Assembly (NCBI GenBank): GCA_003254905.1
Contig: QANU01017745.1
Location: 277,574 to 341,573, forward strand
Direction of reading: 5' to 3'
DNA length: 64,000 nt
Origin: Nissolia schottii
Lineage: Eukaryota; Streptophyta; Magnoliopsida; Fabales; Fabaceae
The position numbers and the translations under genes are program-made. Below, piece by piece: positions 26,603-39,449 of this stretch (its first letter is position 1; each line of letters begins with the position of its first letter). Under the pieces are notes generated by a model. It was not told the DNA's origin, ran no database searches, and worked only from the letters and a program-made list of their open reading frames with translations.

Positions 26603-28094
26603 GAGCTAATTATGCTTTTAGTACTCGTAAAATTTAAAAGTTTGGTTTTTGTTCTTGTATAAAAGTCTTAGTCCCTGTAAAAATTAAAAGTTTGGTTTAA
26701 GTTCTTGGAACTGGATGAGAGTTGACTGTGTGCTGACGTGGACCCTTCATGCGCTGACGTGGCGCTAACGCGGCGCGCCACATGGGATGCCACGTGACAC
26801 AACCCCAAAACCTAATCCATGACTCGTGACCCGTGACCCACTTGGTCCGACCCATTTTTAAATTAAAATTAAAAAATAAAATTGCATTTTCCCCCGCCCT
26901 CATTTACCTATCTGTGCCCCCAACCCACCCTTTACCCAACCACCTCCTCCTCTCATCTCTGTCCAGCCCCTACCCCACCCCCTCCGTCGCCGCCGCTCCT
27001 CTCCGCTGTCCAGCCGTCGAGCCCCATCCCAACCCATCCCTCTCTCTCGAGTCCCGCAACCCCGCGGTGCCCTTGTGCCCTCGCCCTCGCCCTCGAGCCC
27101 CACTCTCGCACCGTCATTTACAAACAGCCCCCAGCCCCCATTCTGTTCCTGTTCCTCATCTTCTCCGCGGTGCCACTCCCCTTCGTCTTCGTGGAGCTCA
27201 AGCGCCTCTCCCCCTTCGACTCCCACAAGATCCAGCCCACCCTGTGGACGAAAAACATCACAGAACCCTTCGTCCTCCTCTTTCCCCAACCCTAACCTGT
27301 GCGCCCTCTCTCTCCGCACCTTCTCACTCAGCCTCGAGGGCCACCGCCGCCATGGCAGATGGCCCTCTCTCTCTCTCCCTCAACTCACTTGGCCCCAAAC
27401 TCTCTTGGGTTCAGATCTGTCTATTCTCTCTCTCGATCTCTTTTCTCTTGGGGTGTGTTGACTGATTTGGGGGGTGGGTGGGTGTGTGTGCTGTGTTGGG
27501 GTTTGTGTCTGTTTGGTTTGATTTTTGTCTGCAGGTGTGGGTGTTCAGTTCCAACCGGGAGAGACACAGGTAGGGTGGGGTGGGGCGGCGCGGCTCGGGC
27601 TCGAGGAAGAGAAGATGGGGTTGCGATGCTCGAGAGATATGGGATCTGTGGGGAAAAGGGAATTGCGAGACTCGAGAGAGAGGTGGGCTAGGATGGGGCT
27701 CGACGGCGGGGCGGCGGGGGTGGGCAGCGCCGGCGGAGGGGGTGGGTGGGGGCTCGGGAGAAGTGAGAGGAGGAGATGGGGTGGATGGGTAAAGGGTTGG
27801 ATGGGTAAATGGGGCTGGGGAGCAGGTTGCAATTTTTATTTTTTAATTTTAATTTAAAAACGGGTCGGGCCAGGTGGGTCACGGGTCATGGGTTGGGTAT
27901 TGGGGGGTTATGCCACGTGGCATCCCACGTGGCACGCCGCGTCAGCGCCTGAGGCGTCCACGTCAGCATAGTCAACTCCCATCCAACTCCAGGGACTAAA
28001 ACCAAATTTTTAAATTTTGCAAGGACTAAAAATTTTATATAGGGACTAAAACCAAACTTTCAAATTTTACAGGGATCAAAAACATAATTAACCC
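26603..28094. mobile_element. Non-autonomous Mutator-like element with long inverted repeats and GC-rich core
   Basis: The left end starts GAGCTAATTATGCTTTTAGT; the right end is the inverted counterpart, finishing AAAACATAATTAACCC. The arms extend inward for roughly 450-500 bp and include matched CACGTGGCATCCC blocks and GC-rich sequence around 26880-27080 and 27650-27830. Flanks TTGTATTCC and TTATATTTA are compatible with a decayed 9-bp target duplication (6 of 9). The unique core, about 27090-27640, is GC-rich and pyrimidine/purine-skewed. No transposase frame is seen. The left end lies about 160 bp upstream of the SWEETIE ATG. Confidence 0.8.
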
Positions 28095-28470
28095 TTATAT
28101 TTATGACTTGGGATACCAAACAAAATAAAAAATTACAATGTAAATTAAATTACAAATAGCCCCTCGGGAGTTAAACTATTTTGATCTTGGGAAATTGTCC
28201 AACATTTAGGGGGTCTATGAGTAAATATACAGGAATTTTTCTTTTTCATGCCATGAATAATATAGTAAGATAATTGGTAACAGATGAGAAATAGTTTCAT
28301 CTGATATTCATTATTATTTGCACATTTCCTCAATTTTCTCGTAAAAAGATTCATCACCATGTATAACTTAAATTCTTATTAGTTTATACATAATTTTACG
28401 TATGTCAAAATTAATGTCCAACATCACTTTGTATAAATAATTATTTTTTTCCTATAACAAAATGTAGAGA
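28095..28470. other. Intergenic, no feature seen
   Basis: AT-rich spacer between the Mutator-like element and the SINE. Only short spurious frames are present. Confidence 0.6.
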
Positions 28471-28482
28471 CTAATTTTGTTA

Positions 28483-28658
28483 TAGGAACAACAACGATGT
28501 TGGTGTAGTGATAGAGGTACACTACGATCTTAGGAGAAAACCGGGTTCGATTCCTGAAAAAGAACACTAATTGGGAGGATAAATCTGACTATATCCAAAA
28601 GAATTAGTTTACTTCCTTGATAAAAATGGTTGGAGGATACCTTGGTAGAATCAAAAAA
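28483..28658 (+). mobile_element. tRNA-derived SINE with target-site duplications
   Basis: A 176-bp insertion carries a pol III A-box-like stretch (TGGTGTAGTGATAGAGG from 28501) and a good B box GGTTCGATTCC at 28544-28554. It ends in a short A run. Both sides carry the direct repeat ACTAATTTTGTT (28471-28482 and 28659-28670). This is the full anatomy of a plant SINE. The body does not fold as a complete tRNA, so it is not an active tRNA gene. Confidence 0.88.
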
Positions 28659-28670
28659 ACTAATTTTGTT

Positions 28671-29719
28671 CTAAGAAATCTCGTTGAAACATCGAAATTG
28701 GAACAATTCTCCTTAACCTTTAGAATATCAAGCATTGGATGGTAAGAAGATATGACAAAAGATCTTCAACAAGATCAATCTGACACTCAAATCAATATTT
28801 GAGTAAAATGTATGAGATAATATCATAACAAAGTTACCTTCAGTCATCACAGTTTCCCTTTCACGATAAGAGTCATAAGTAGATTGTTGGCTAAATCGTA
28901 ACATCTAAACGCTTATTATGTGCTATTATAGTGGGTTTTGAAAGACACTTCGTGTGTGTCAAGTACCACATGGAAAAAGGTCGATACGAGTGAGTTGGGT
29001 GTAAATAATAAGTGTGCATTGAAAGTTACTTTAGAAAATATAAAATATGAATTTATACAAAATTTCTTATTTTTTTTATTGGTCTGAAACTGAAAAATTA
29101 TTCAAAACAACAAGAAAACATAAAAAAAAAATGGTTACCTTTTGAATCTCTTTATTATTAATATAAATGTAGTCAATTATGCTAGCTCAGTCACAATAGG
29201 TTTTTTATTGTATATAATATCATGCTAGTTTTAGCACATGTTTAAGGCATAGGTTTGAGTTACATTGTGGGCCAAGATCCATACGGTTTGGCTATTTTAG
29301 GCTGTCATTATATTGGGTGTTCATTAATCTGGCCTAATAATTCGAATCTAATTTTTTACGTTTGGTCTGTAACAAATTAATTTCTTAACATAGTACAACT
29401 ATAAACCAAAATCAAAATTTGTGACATGTATAAGTACGTTAAATCAACATAATTGAAACTCAAATTTTTAAAATCCATTGTCATTTTGCATAACCTAATT
29501 TGACTAGAGTTAAATCAATCCATTATGAAAATAAAACAAGCTTAACATTTCCATTCACAAAATTTAAATTTGAGATCTTATTCATAAAAATAAGTGTTGA
29601 ATCACTTGAATCAAGCCAACTTCACTGGATTCTATAATTGCTCTTATCCAACAACAAATAGTAAGCCAACATTTTGTTGAGTTCTACATAAGGTACCCAA
29701 CTTTGATGTAAAAGCAAAA
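28671..29719. other. Intergenic, no feature seen
   Basis: AT-rich spacer. No convincing coding frame, repeat structure or RNA gene was found. Confidence 0.6.
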
Positions 29720-29887
29720 TTAATCTATAGGCGCTAAGTGCCAACAGCTATATGCTGTCCATATTGCTCCCCATAGTGGTCCTATGGCACAATCACATCC
29801 TTCTTGCAAAGCATCATTCCCTTTGAAGAAGTCCTCTGACTTGCATTCCTTTACGAAGAACCCCGGGTTCAGAAGAGTCCATTGCAT
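29720..29887 (-). CDS. Small unassigned ORF in a coding-like island (55 residues)
   Basis: An ATG-initiated frame of 55 codons ends in TAA. It is compositionally protein-like, with tryptophans and cysteines (GCDCAIGPLWGAIW near residues 30-43). The block is more GC-rich than its surroundings. Directly upstream of the ATG on the minus strand is a CTATATTCTAG stretch that could be a splice acceptor, so this could be a terminal exon or an exon remnant. The opposite strand is also open over much of the block, which weakens the case. I do not recognise the product. Confidence 0.25.
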   Translation of the reverse strand: MQWTLLNPGFFVKECKSEDFFKGNDALQEGCDCAIGPLWGAIWTAYSCWHLAPID

Positions 29888-29906
29888 TATTCAATCTAGA
29901 ATATAG

Positions 29907-30621
29907 TTAGGTTGAAGACAATTTCTAAAGAAAGAATAAAGATACTCATAATCATGGACCGCCCATTTTATCAATGTATTCTGGCTGCAATTCCACTTTC
30001 AATTCTATATGCAATTTCTGTGTTTTATTGCTTTCACGTGGTTCTGAACTCAACTGTAGGCATAGGTGAATCATCTCATTATTTGAACATCAAACGGAGA
30101 CTGATGTATGTGTCACATAATAAAATTAAGTTGAAAATTATGTTCAATAACTAAGGGACCAAAGAATTCACCTATATCTACCAAAGTTTGTGTGTTACTA
30201 ATCATAATCACCGTAACATTCTACACCAGTTACACCATAACACCAATGCCTATTCCATCCAAAATTCGAGTTATACAAATAAATATACTATAAGCCACTA
30301 GGTGAAGGATAAACCATCTCATACGTTTTTGTATAGATGAAGGATCGATAAACCAATAGGTACCAATACCATATAACTACCCTTCTAACCTGTTATATCA
30401 TGTTCAACAACACTATAAACATATATTCTTCACAACGAACAATACATCCAAAAAATTCTTAGACGTGCCGGGAATAAAAGGTTTTTCTTGTTGTCTGGAT
30501 TCATTTAAAGATTGCTTCCCCAATCCATAACATTCTTCACGAAGCTAGCGTGACAATTAGTAGACAAATTCAAATGACTGAATTATTTTATTTTAAGAAC
30601 ACCTAAGAATTTTTTTCGATA
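29907..30621. other. Intergenic, no feature seen
   Basis: AT-rich sequence downstream of the carboxylesterase gene and presumably including its 3' UTR. No other supported gene. Confidence 0.55.
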
Positions 30622-31671
30622 TCAATGATTCACAAAAGCCCTGATATGAGATATCATTTGTTGCGCCCGAGAATGCGAAAGCTGGCAATTATGCAACACT
30701 TGGAATGCGTGCCCCACGCCTTTGTAGACGAAAGTTTCGACCCGTTTCCCAGCTCTTGCCAAAGCGTTTGAGAACTCCAAGTTCCTATCTCTGAGTATAT
30801 CCAACTCTGAGACACCTACCATAACGGAAGGAACCTTCAAGTCCCTCAACTTGGCACCACCATGTGCAAGAGGGTTGCAATATAAATGGTCACGTGTTGA
30901 ACCAATAGGAAGTGCCAGTCTCCAATAAGTATCAGAAACTGGTAGAGTTAGTGCTGAATTTGGTGCCTGATTTGAATGCTTCTCAGAAATTGTTCTTTCT
31001 TCTCCACCAAAGAAAGGTTGGATCAATATGACACCCTTTAGAGACAAAGGATTAATTAGAGTGCATGATCCTATGCGGGTGGCTACATTGTAAGCTATGT
31101 TGGCCCCCGCACTGTCGCCAGCTAGGAACATGGAAGATAGGTCGCAATGACTCAACCACCACTTTTGCACACTTGAGGCATTGAGGGCTTCACGTTTCAC
31201 CCACGTGAGGGCGGTGACTCCATCGTCGTAGGCGGCCGGGAGGCGGTTCTCTGGGGCTAGCCGGTAGTCCAAAGAGACCACGACGCAACCTGCTCTAAAA
31301 GCAAGTTGAGTCAGGAACTCGTGGTAGCAAGACCAAGCAGCCGAGCCAACACAGAATCCGCCTCCGTGGAAGTAAACAAGCAAAGGGAGCTTGTTGTTGT
31401 CGACGTTGCATTGAGAGGCAGTTAGTAGTGGCGGCACATAAATGCGCGCCCATAAATTGGTCTCTTTGTTGATCATAACATCCCTGGCAGTTACACCACG
31501 GTGTTCTGGTAATGTAACTGCGCAAGGAACGTTGGGCACAACTGGCGGCCTTTCGACGCGCCCATCTCGAAGGACTCTGATGAGTCCTTCGATTTCTTCC
31601 GTGACAAATTCACGCTGGTTGTGAGAAGTGTTGTTCACTTGTGGGTTGTGCTTAAGTGAAATGGCAGCCAT
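30622..31671 (-). CDS. Carboxylesterase, CXE6-like alpha/beta hydrolase
   Basis: A 349-residue, single-exon plant carboxylesterase of the CXE/GID1-like class I family, which hydrolyses short acyl esters; the natural substrate is unknown. Visible motifs: the oxyanion-hole HGGGFCVGSAAWSCYHEF from residue 102, SLDYRLAPENRLPAAYDD near 133, nucleophile serine 187 in GDSAGAN, acid Asp291 in ELDILRD, and catalytic His321 in GVGHAF. The triad is complete. The N-terminal VTEEIEGLIRVLRDGRVERPPVVP closely resembles Arabidopsis CXE6 (At1g68620), and the catalytic His rules out a GID1-type receptor. No signal peptide is obvious, so it is probably cytosolic. It is an ordinary single-copy gene here, with its own TATA box upstream. 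Confidence 0.95.
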   Translation of the reverse strand: MAAISLKHNPQVNNTSHNQREFVTEEIEGLIRVLRDGRVERPPVVPNVPCAVTLPEHRGVTARDVMINKETNLWARIYVPPLLTASQCNVDNNKLPLLVYFHGGGFCVGSAAWSCYHEFLTQLAFRAGCVVVSLDYRLAPENRLPAAYDDGVTALTWVKREALNASSVQKWWLSHCDLSSMFLAGDSAGANIAYNVATRIGSCTLINPLSLKGVILIQPFFGGEERTISEKHSNQAPNSALTLPVSDTYWRLALPIGSTRDHLYCNPLAHGGAKLRDLKVPSVMVGVSELDILRDRNLEFSNALARAGKRVETFVYKGVGHAFQVLHNCQLSHSRAQQMISHIRAFVNH

Positions 31672-31770
31672 AGTACTAGTGTTCTGTGCTGTTTTTGACT
31701 ATTGTTAAGGACTTGGAAAAGAATTTGTGAAACTTCTCTTTGTGATGGCATGATAGTGCTGTGGTTTGGT

Positions 31771-31781
31771 CCTTTTTATAG
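31771..31781 (-). promoter_or_regulatory. TATA box of the carboxylesterase gene
   Basis: On the minus strand the sequence reads CTATAAAAAGG about 100 bp upstream of the ATG at 31671, followed by a suitable 5' leader. Position and sequence fit a plant core promoter. Confidence 0.65.
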
Positions 31782-31829
31782 AGAGTGAAGAGACTAAGCC
31801 AATGAGAAAGCTTCCCAGGAAGCTTCCCC

Positions 31830-34800
31830 CCTTATGCTCTTTCGTACAACAAGTGGCGTTAATTTGCAGATTCTTGCATGGATAATTTTAAGACTTATTT
31901 GGTTTCTGTTTTGAATTTTTGTTTGTACTTTTTTTTTTCCTTTATTCAGGAATTTATGAAAAAAAAAAAGAGTAAAATTAAGAAATGAAGACAAGAAATA
32001 GAATTTTATTATTTTGTTTTCACTGTATATTCTTCATAAAATATGAAAACAAATCTAACACCATAGTGTTTAAGAATATTCATCATACCAATTAGCCTTA
32101 TAAAATATACACTCACTTGTTTTTTAATTCTATATAGAATAATGCTACTCTACCCGATTTTTTGACATTTGTCATGCCATCCAGAAAATTCTTTTGTGAA
32201 GTTGGAAAATCTTAAGATGTTTTTGACTTTTTTATCAAGTGTACTTACTTAGATTTCCATTTTAGTCAAATCCTTTGCTACGCTTAAAGCCACATGCTCT
32301 GTACAATAGCTAGAAAATGCAGCATGAGACTAAAACGTGGGGGGAATCTGGTTGAATTGAGTGAATGAATGAATGTTCAAGATAAGCATTATTCTTATCT
32401 GGAATAGAGGTGACTGCAGAGCATTTCACGCGTTACCTTTTTTTTGCAATAAGCGTGGGCATAGAGTATAACAAGTTGCACTGCTATTACCATGAGCCTT
32501 AAATTCTGTGTGTGACTTTGATCTGTGCATAAATGAGGCGAAACATAGGCTTGGCTTATCTGTTTTGAGATTTTGATGCATCCATTAAAGTTAACTAGGA
32601 CGCCTTTCATAGGCCGGTTTATACTCCTGCAATTTTAGTTTTTTTGTTTCTTCAAAATTACAATGCTTCTTCAGAATTACAATGATAAGCTGAATAATCC
32701 TAAGTGTATAATGGAACCATGGCATTGTATGTGCACATTTCCCCCCTTAAATTTTAAGCATTCAAAAAATAACATTTTATTGTAAATACTACAAGTATCC
32801 TCCTATTTGAGACTTCCAATTAAGTTATAACAGTTTCGGTCAGTTGATCTACGTGTGATAAGAAGAAGAGGAAATGCTCGTCAATAAAAAGATAAATAAA
32901 TTTAAACAAGTGATATAGATATCATTTTGGACATTAGTTATATTTGTGGTGAATAAAGTAGATAGGTTATTTTTTTTACGGCAAAGTAGATGCGTTAAGT
33001 TAATTAATAAAAAAATGATATTACATTGCATTTATTAGCAAGATAATTAGAGTTCTCAATTTTTCAGCACATAATTTTTTTAGAAGTTATATTGACAGAT
33101 TTCTTACTAATATAATTAATTTTTTTATTTATTCGAATAATTGAGTTATTTCAACTTGAGATCATTAGTTAAGGTGAAGTAACATCTAATCATTCAAATT
33201 GACAATATTTAAGATGAAATTCTCGCAAAGAAGTTGGTTAGTTACTGTCAAGTTAGAGTTTGATATTACCAAAAAAAAATTAGTTTGATTCTTTGTTAAA
33301 CCCAAGGATAGTGATTATGTTTTAGAAGCTACTTTTTTTTGTCAAATTTTAGAAGCTACTAATGAAAATTGAAATAGAAAAGGATATTCCTATTTTTTTT
33401 TGGGTAATGATAAAAGATATTCCTCTAATTACGAGTACATGCAAATAGAAAGTAAACTTTATTCGTTATATCCTATATCTTTATGGAAATATGCTTTATA
33501 GTTCTCTTAGATCTTGTTACTCCCATTTTCTTCTTTTAACTATTAGCTTTTTAAGCTTTTAAAATCTAGAGATTAAACAATTTATTTGCTTGAGAAAAGC
33601 GTCAATAAATCGAAAGTAATAAAAAAATATTAATTTAGTCTTTGAATAATAACTTTTAATAACAAAATATATTATAAATTAATTTTGTATGGTGGTTAAA
33701 TTGATGTCATATATATAAAAAAATTGATGTTTGGAAGTTAAAACAGAAGATTGGATCACAAATAAAACGTGTGCATGAAGTGTATTGGGCAAGTGGGTTT
33801 CATTCTTTGTACTTTTATAAGAATCTTCACTTTTTGTCAATAATCTTTCATCATTTTATTATTCAAGTCCAAAATAGGAACAATTCACAATTCGTTATCC
33901 TAGTCGTTTTTACCCTTTTCTCCATTTTAAGCTGTATATAACAAGGAATCAAGTTACCCTGAAATAATTAATCAAGAAAAAATGTTAAGTGTTCTCCCTA
34001 CCTTTCATTTTATATATATATTTATATATATATATATATATANTATAAGTTTTGCTGAAAGTTATTTTTATCCTTATCTTAGTTTTCAGCTTTAGGAAAT
34101 CTACCTATACATTATTTTTAGCGACACTCCATTTCAATTCACAGTTCATTATATTCATTATCCTGACTAGTTAAGTTTAAGTGCCTATAGGAAATTAAAA
34201 ATTGTCAGAGGACCTTACTTATTATCTTACAAATATATTTATATATTTTTTAAATGATATTTAACAATATTTTTTTTTATTTCATCTCTAAAAATGCTAA
34301 ATGACATTAATAGAAATGGGTAGATTAATTTATTAAATTGTGTTTGGTTCTAAGAAAAAATATGAGGATATAAATTTTTTATATTTTCTGTGTATCGTTA
34401 AAGCTGAGACAAACAGTTTTTTTTTCTAAAAGTGAGGCAAAATTAAGGTTTGAAAAGACAATAAAAATCTTCTTGGACTCTATGCTAAATGCAGTCTTAA
34501 ATCTCTCAGGCATTACTCATAGAAAATGTGTCTAATGGAAAATGTAACAAAGGATAAGAAGAAAAGGACAAGCTTCTGTGCGATAATTTAGCAACCCCAC
34601 AACCACTTGTATAGAAAAAATAGATCACAACTTGTCCTCAATTGAAATGTCAAACGTGCCTTTCGGGCCATGGCTGCAGCACCACACCGCCTACAACCAT
34701 TTCAATCACTATAAGTTTAATAAAGATTCTACATATTCTTCGTTTTAAGCTGTGCAGATCATGCACGGAAAAAATGTTCATATATTCCATGTATATTAGT

Positions 34801-37000
34801 ATACGACAAAGTTGAAAGTTGTACAGTACTCCTTAGATTTAAACATTAATAGTGCTATTGACTACTGGATATGATGGGTTTGCTAACTCGGTGCAGAAGC
34901 ATAAAAGCTTTGTATCTTGTGTTTGTTTCATGTATTGCATGATTCAGAAGATAAACTAAGAAGAAAGAATCAACAATTCTTCTGTTTTATTCAACATATG
35001 TATACTACGTTGAATTGTTGAGAGTGTTTGTTTGCTGGGATAAGATAAAAATACACATAGGCAAAAATGTTGTTTATTTACTTAGATAGACACAAAAAGT
35101 TGTCTCAAAACAAAAAATTTGTAAATTTTTTGTATGTCCGTTTTGCTGGGACACGGGGCAAGACAATGGGGCACAACATTTTATATTATAATAATGCATT
35201 TTTTTTATTAAATTAATGTGATAAAGGTGTTTTAAGTCGTGTATTTTCTGTCTTGTCTCTATTAAATTAAACAAGATATAGATAATGTGTTTTGTATACT
35301 ATCGCCAAACAAAATACGATATTGACTTGTCTTCTTATTTTTTATATTCAACCAAACGTAGTCTTAGAGTTACTCGTACCTAATTTATTTATTTATTCAA
35401 ATTAAGGTGCTAGATTTCAACTTGTCATTTACTAATTTACATTTACACTTTTAGCAAAGTGTGCAGCTGTATTCATCAAATTTATACTAGGAATTTAGAA
35501 CTATATATATATATATATATAAACAGAGATAAAACATTATAGAGTTGATGTAACCTAACTATTAACCTAAATTAAGTCACATGTCTTATCAATATAACAC
35601 CCATCTTAGCTCATAAATAATAAATTGATTATATATCGATTTGGCGTTATAAAATCATAAAACTTTTATGAGAAGAAAAGACTTCTCTAAAATGTAATTT
35701 GCACTTTAAATATTAAAGTGCACAATTTTAGTCTTTAAAAAATAATCAATAGTAAGGATAAATTTTCTATTTTTTTATTTAAATAATTTCAATAAAAAAA
35801 TGCAATTCCTATTTAAATTGTGCACTCTAATCTCTATATTGTAAATTGCATTTTAGTGTAGTTGAATTCTCAACTAAAAGATCACAATAACAATTCTTAT
35901 AAATTATTGTAAAGTGTGCTTAAATCAGAAATGTTTTCAATATTTAGTAGGTCCCATTTGGAAGATTTCATTTGAAGAATCCAAATCTCTCATGCAATTA
36001 CTTAACGTCGTGGAGGTTCATGATCCATTAAACTGAGAATAGTAGAGAGAAATACACCTCAAGAAAAAATTCCAATCTCTCAAGTTCTCAATTAGATTTG
36101 AGGTGGGAGCCACGTAACAATGGGTCATATTAACCTTACATAACATAATTGTCATACCCATGGTAGTAAAAGTCAATATTCTTCCAAATTTCTCAAATCA
36201 ATATATACATGAGCTTGTCAAGTTTCCAAGCCCATCGATATGCAAAAGGGTTGGCATCTTTATTCTTTAGGTTAATTATTCCCTTCTTTCTTCTTCTCCT
36301 TTTTGACCGTCTCCATCCGTATATGTGTCTAGCCATATAGCAAAGATAAACCACTTGGATGGTGAAAGAGATAGAGCTTCCCTTTGACCTAAAATGTCAC
36401 TTTCTTCTATCTTCAGAATGCTCTAGAATTCTATTAACTACTTTCACCTAGGAATGAGTTACTACAATTGTACCTTGCATGTTATTTTTCCATAAGGTCC
36501 AGTACAATCGATAATTAACTAAGTTCCTCAATTATTTAGTCAAATGTTCAATTCTAATAGTATTTATGAAGAGAATCTCGTAGCTAAAAATATATTTACT
36601 TTAGTGAGTTTAAACCGTCGAAAAGATTAGTCATTACTTCCAATAATGAATATTCTTAACGAAAACTCAAAAAAAACCTTGCATATTATTCGAAGTCGGA
36701 TATAATCTATGAAAACATAAATCATTTAAGTATCAACGAAAATGTAGGTCAATTAACCACAAGTAATTCAAACATAATTATAAGTTTCGAGTTCAAATCT
36801 TGAATACACAATTATGTACACATTTGAAAGTATGAGTTCATTTATATATGAAGTGTTACTTGAGAGTAAAGTACACATGACCTACAATTAAGGTAAGNTT
36901 TGATTAAATCTGTTGGGTAGCATTTGTGTTTTGGTCAATCTGTTGGACATAGATCTAAGTTGTTAGTATTGTGGGACATAAATGGTCAAAAACTATTATC
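31830..37000. other. Gene-poor AT-rich spacer
   Basis: About 5 kb with AT microsatellites (34013-34045 with one N at 34043; 35502-35520), single Ns, and no supported gene, RNA gene or terminal-repeat element. Confidence 0.55.
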
Positions 37001-38088
37001 GGGCCTATCCCACTAAAGCCCAAAATCCTTTTTCACGGCCCAAACCAACAAGAGAGCCTTTAAACGACAACTCGTAAAGCATCCACCCTGCCGTTTCAAG
37101 CATCAGTAGTAGAGAGCAGTAGTGTGTTCCAGAAACTGAAACCCCTAAAAAAAAAACCCTCTCATTCTCTCCTCTTTCCACCACCTCCATTCGCTGCTTC
37201 GCTCTCACAAAGAGAGAGAGTAGAAGAAGGAGAAGGAGAAGAGATCTTCATCCCGTCACAATGTCTGTGCGAATTTTGAACCCTAACGCGGAAGTGTTGA
37301 ACAAATCGGCGGCTGTTCAGATGAACATCAACGCCGCGAAAGGCTTGCAGGATGTTCTCAAAACCAACCTCGGCCCCAAAGGAACCATCAAAATGTATAT
37401 CTCTATATATTCATTCTCTCTCTCTCTCTCTCTTCACTTCTATTCTCACTTTCCATTTTTCCTCATTTCTCTGTGTTGTTTCTGAATCAGGCTCATTGGT
37501 GGCGCCGGCGATATTAAACTCACCAAAGACGGCAACACTCTCCTCAAAGAGATGGTTAGCTTTTTTTTCTTTTCATTTTTTTTTTGTGGAATGTGTTAGC
37601 TTAATTTTTTATTATCGAAATCTGTTTTTGAAAGCTTTTGATTATAAGCTGTTTTGAACCCTAGATAAGCTGATCCAAACTTGCAGTTGATGTTCTGAAG
37701 TGTTGAGTGCATTTTACTTGATCTAAGAAGCACGAGAGTGCTGTGATAATGTTATGACGAAATTGCTCTTTGCGCGGTTTTTTGTTTTATTTTTTGTGGA
37801 TTATTGATGTTGTTTGGTTTGTTGTTATGAGTGCAGCAAATCCAGAACCCGACAGTTATTATGATTGCTAGGACGGCGGTGGCACAGGATGACATCAGTG
37901 GAGATGGCACCACTTCTACTGTCATCTTCATTGGCGAACTTATGAAGCAATCCGAGCATTGCATTGATGAAGGTTAGTCAGTTTCTGACATTGTTGCTTG
38001 TGATTTTTGCTCGTAAGTAGCAAACAAAGTTACTTACTGCACGCAACTTCTAATGTCTGTTGCATGTTTTTAATAGAAACCCATGAGG

Positions 38089-38264
38089 ATTTAGCTCTGC
38101 TAAAGTGCTAGGTGCACTTTTGAGGGTACGGTGCACAATCTCAACCATTGATGAGAAAATGAACGCTTACTTGTGTGGTTTGGTGTGTTGACGTTGGTTT
38201 TTCATTCACAGTTGAGATTGTGCACTTTTGACCTTGAAAATGGCTCCCTCAGAGGAGCCAAATC
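38089..38264. mobile_element. Small foldback (MITE-like) element in a CCT6 intron
   Basis: GTGCACAATCTCAAC at 38131-38145 is perfectly inverted at 38211-38225. The flanks continue as weaker inverted arms (GATTTAGCTCTGC versus GAGGAGCCAAATC). No coding capacity and no clear target duplication. Confidence 0.55.
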
Positions 38265-38634
38265 CTTCGCTCGAACATGTGATTATTAATCTTAACACAA
38301 CTTTTGTGGCAGTTTTACTTCCCTACACTCTAGCTATACTGAAAAAATATGATTTAACAATTACTCGAAGCTTTTTCTTTTAATAGGACAAAAGGTAGTT
38401 TCATTAGGGACAAAATGACGGTAAATGTAATTCTATCTTGTAGCTTCTTAGGGGCAAAAAGACATCCCTTGCATTGTGAGTGGATGCACATTTTGATTCC
38501 ATTTTTCTCACCATCTTTCCTCCGCCACATAGTTAATATGATTATGAACATTCTAGGTATGCATCCACGTGTGTTGGTTGATGGTTTCGAGATTGCTAAA
38601 AGAGCAACTCTGCTGTTCCTTGAGAAGTTTAAGA

Positions 38635-39071
38635 TGTAAGTTGTTATTTTCCAATTAAACAGTTCATGGAAACAACGATCTTGAAATTTATGATTATCAC
38701 ATTGTAAATAAGGTTAAGAACGAGACACATACCCGGATCCATTGTCATGATTGGATGGAATTGACAAATTCTTTTCCCCTCTCTTCCTTCAATCCTTACA
38801 ACACCTTCTGACGGTGAGAAGAGCGGCAGACCTCAAACCCTAATGTTTTCTGAATTCTTTGGAATCCTTAAAACACTCGTGTTCCTTTCTTTGAGTAAAG
38901 CCATCTTAATTATAAGGGAGAGGGGAGGGTCGGTTTTACTAAAATACCCCCCACTAACTCTATCATATCTTATAGAATCAATTGCCATCATCTTGATTCC
39001 CTTTAATTAGAGTTAATATCACTATAAGATACATGGACCATATCTTTATGAGATTGTGAAATAATCTTACA
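38635..39071 (-). repeat. 3' LTR of the Copia element (left copy)
   Basis: 437-bp repeat running TGTAAGTTGTTA to AATCTTACA in plus-strand reading. Matches the right copy apart from substitutions and a roughly 27-bp segment (around 38846-38875) that the right copy lacks. Confidence 0.92.
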
Positions 39072-39084
39072 ATCTCCCACTTGG
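39072..39084 (-). other. Polypurine tract of the Copia element
   Basis: Read on the minus strand, CCAAGTGGGAGAT directly precedes the 3' LTR, the expected place for plus-strand priming. Confidence 0.65.
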
Positions 39085-39449
39085 TCCATGTGACGACTTG
39101 AAGATCCAATAACTATAAGCGCGCACTTTACATTGGAGAACTCAAGCCATCATCTTTCATTGAATTGAGCTGGTTGAATCATGGCGGTCAATGTCAATAA
39201 GAAACGACATGTTTCCTTCCATGCATCACAAGCAACTCAACCCAAATAACTTTAATCAAGGTACATTATGACCTTTGACTTTAATGTCCATAACATGTTA
39301 TTACACAGAACAATACATGTACATAATATGATGTGAATAACAAATAAATAAGGCATAAACATAACTTTAATTGAATTCACAAGTGTCATAAAAATACGAG
39401 CAAGATCCACACATATGTATACATATCAAGCTAACAAGGACTTATCAAT

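Noticed and set aside
26833-27465. 210-codon plus-strand frame and several overlapping long frames
   Set aside because: Proline/serine/arginine-rich translations arise from the GC-rich Mutator-like arms and are open in many frames at once; no domain is recognisable.
28501-28570. Possible tRNA gene
   Set aside because: A and B boxes are present but no cloverleaf can be formed and the A run plus duplications show a SINE.
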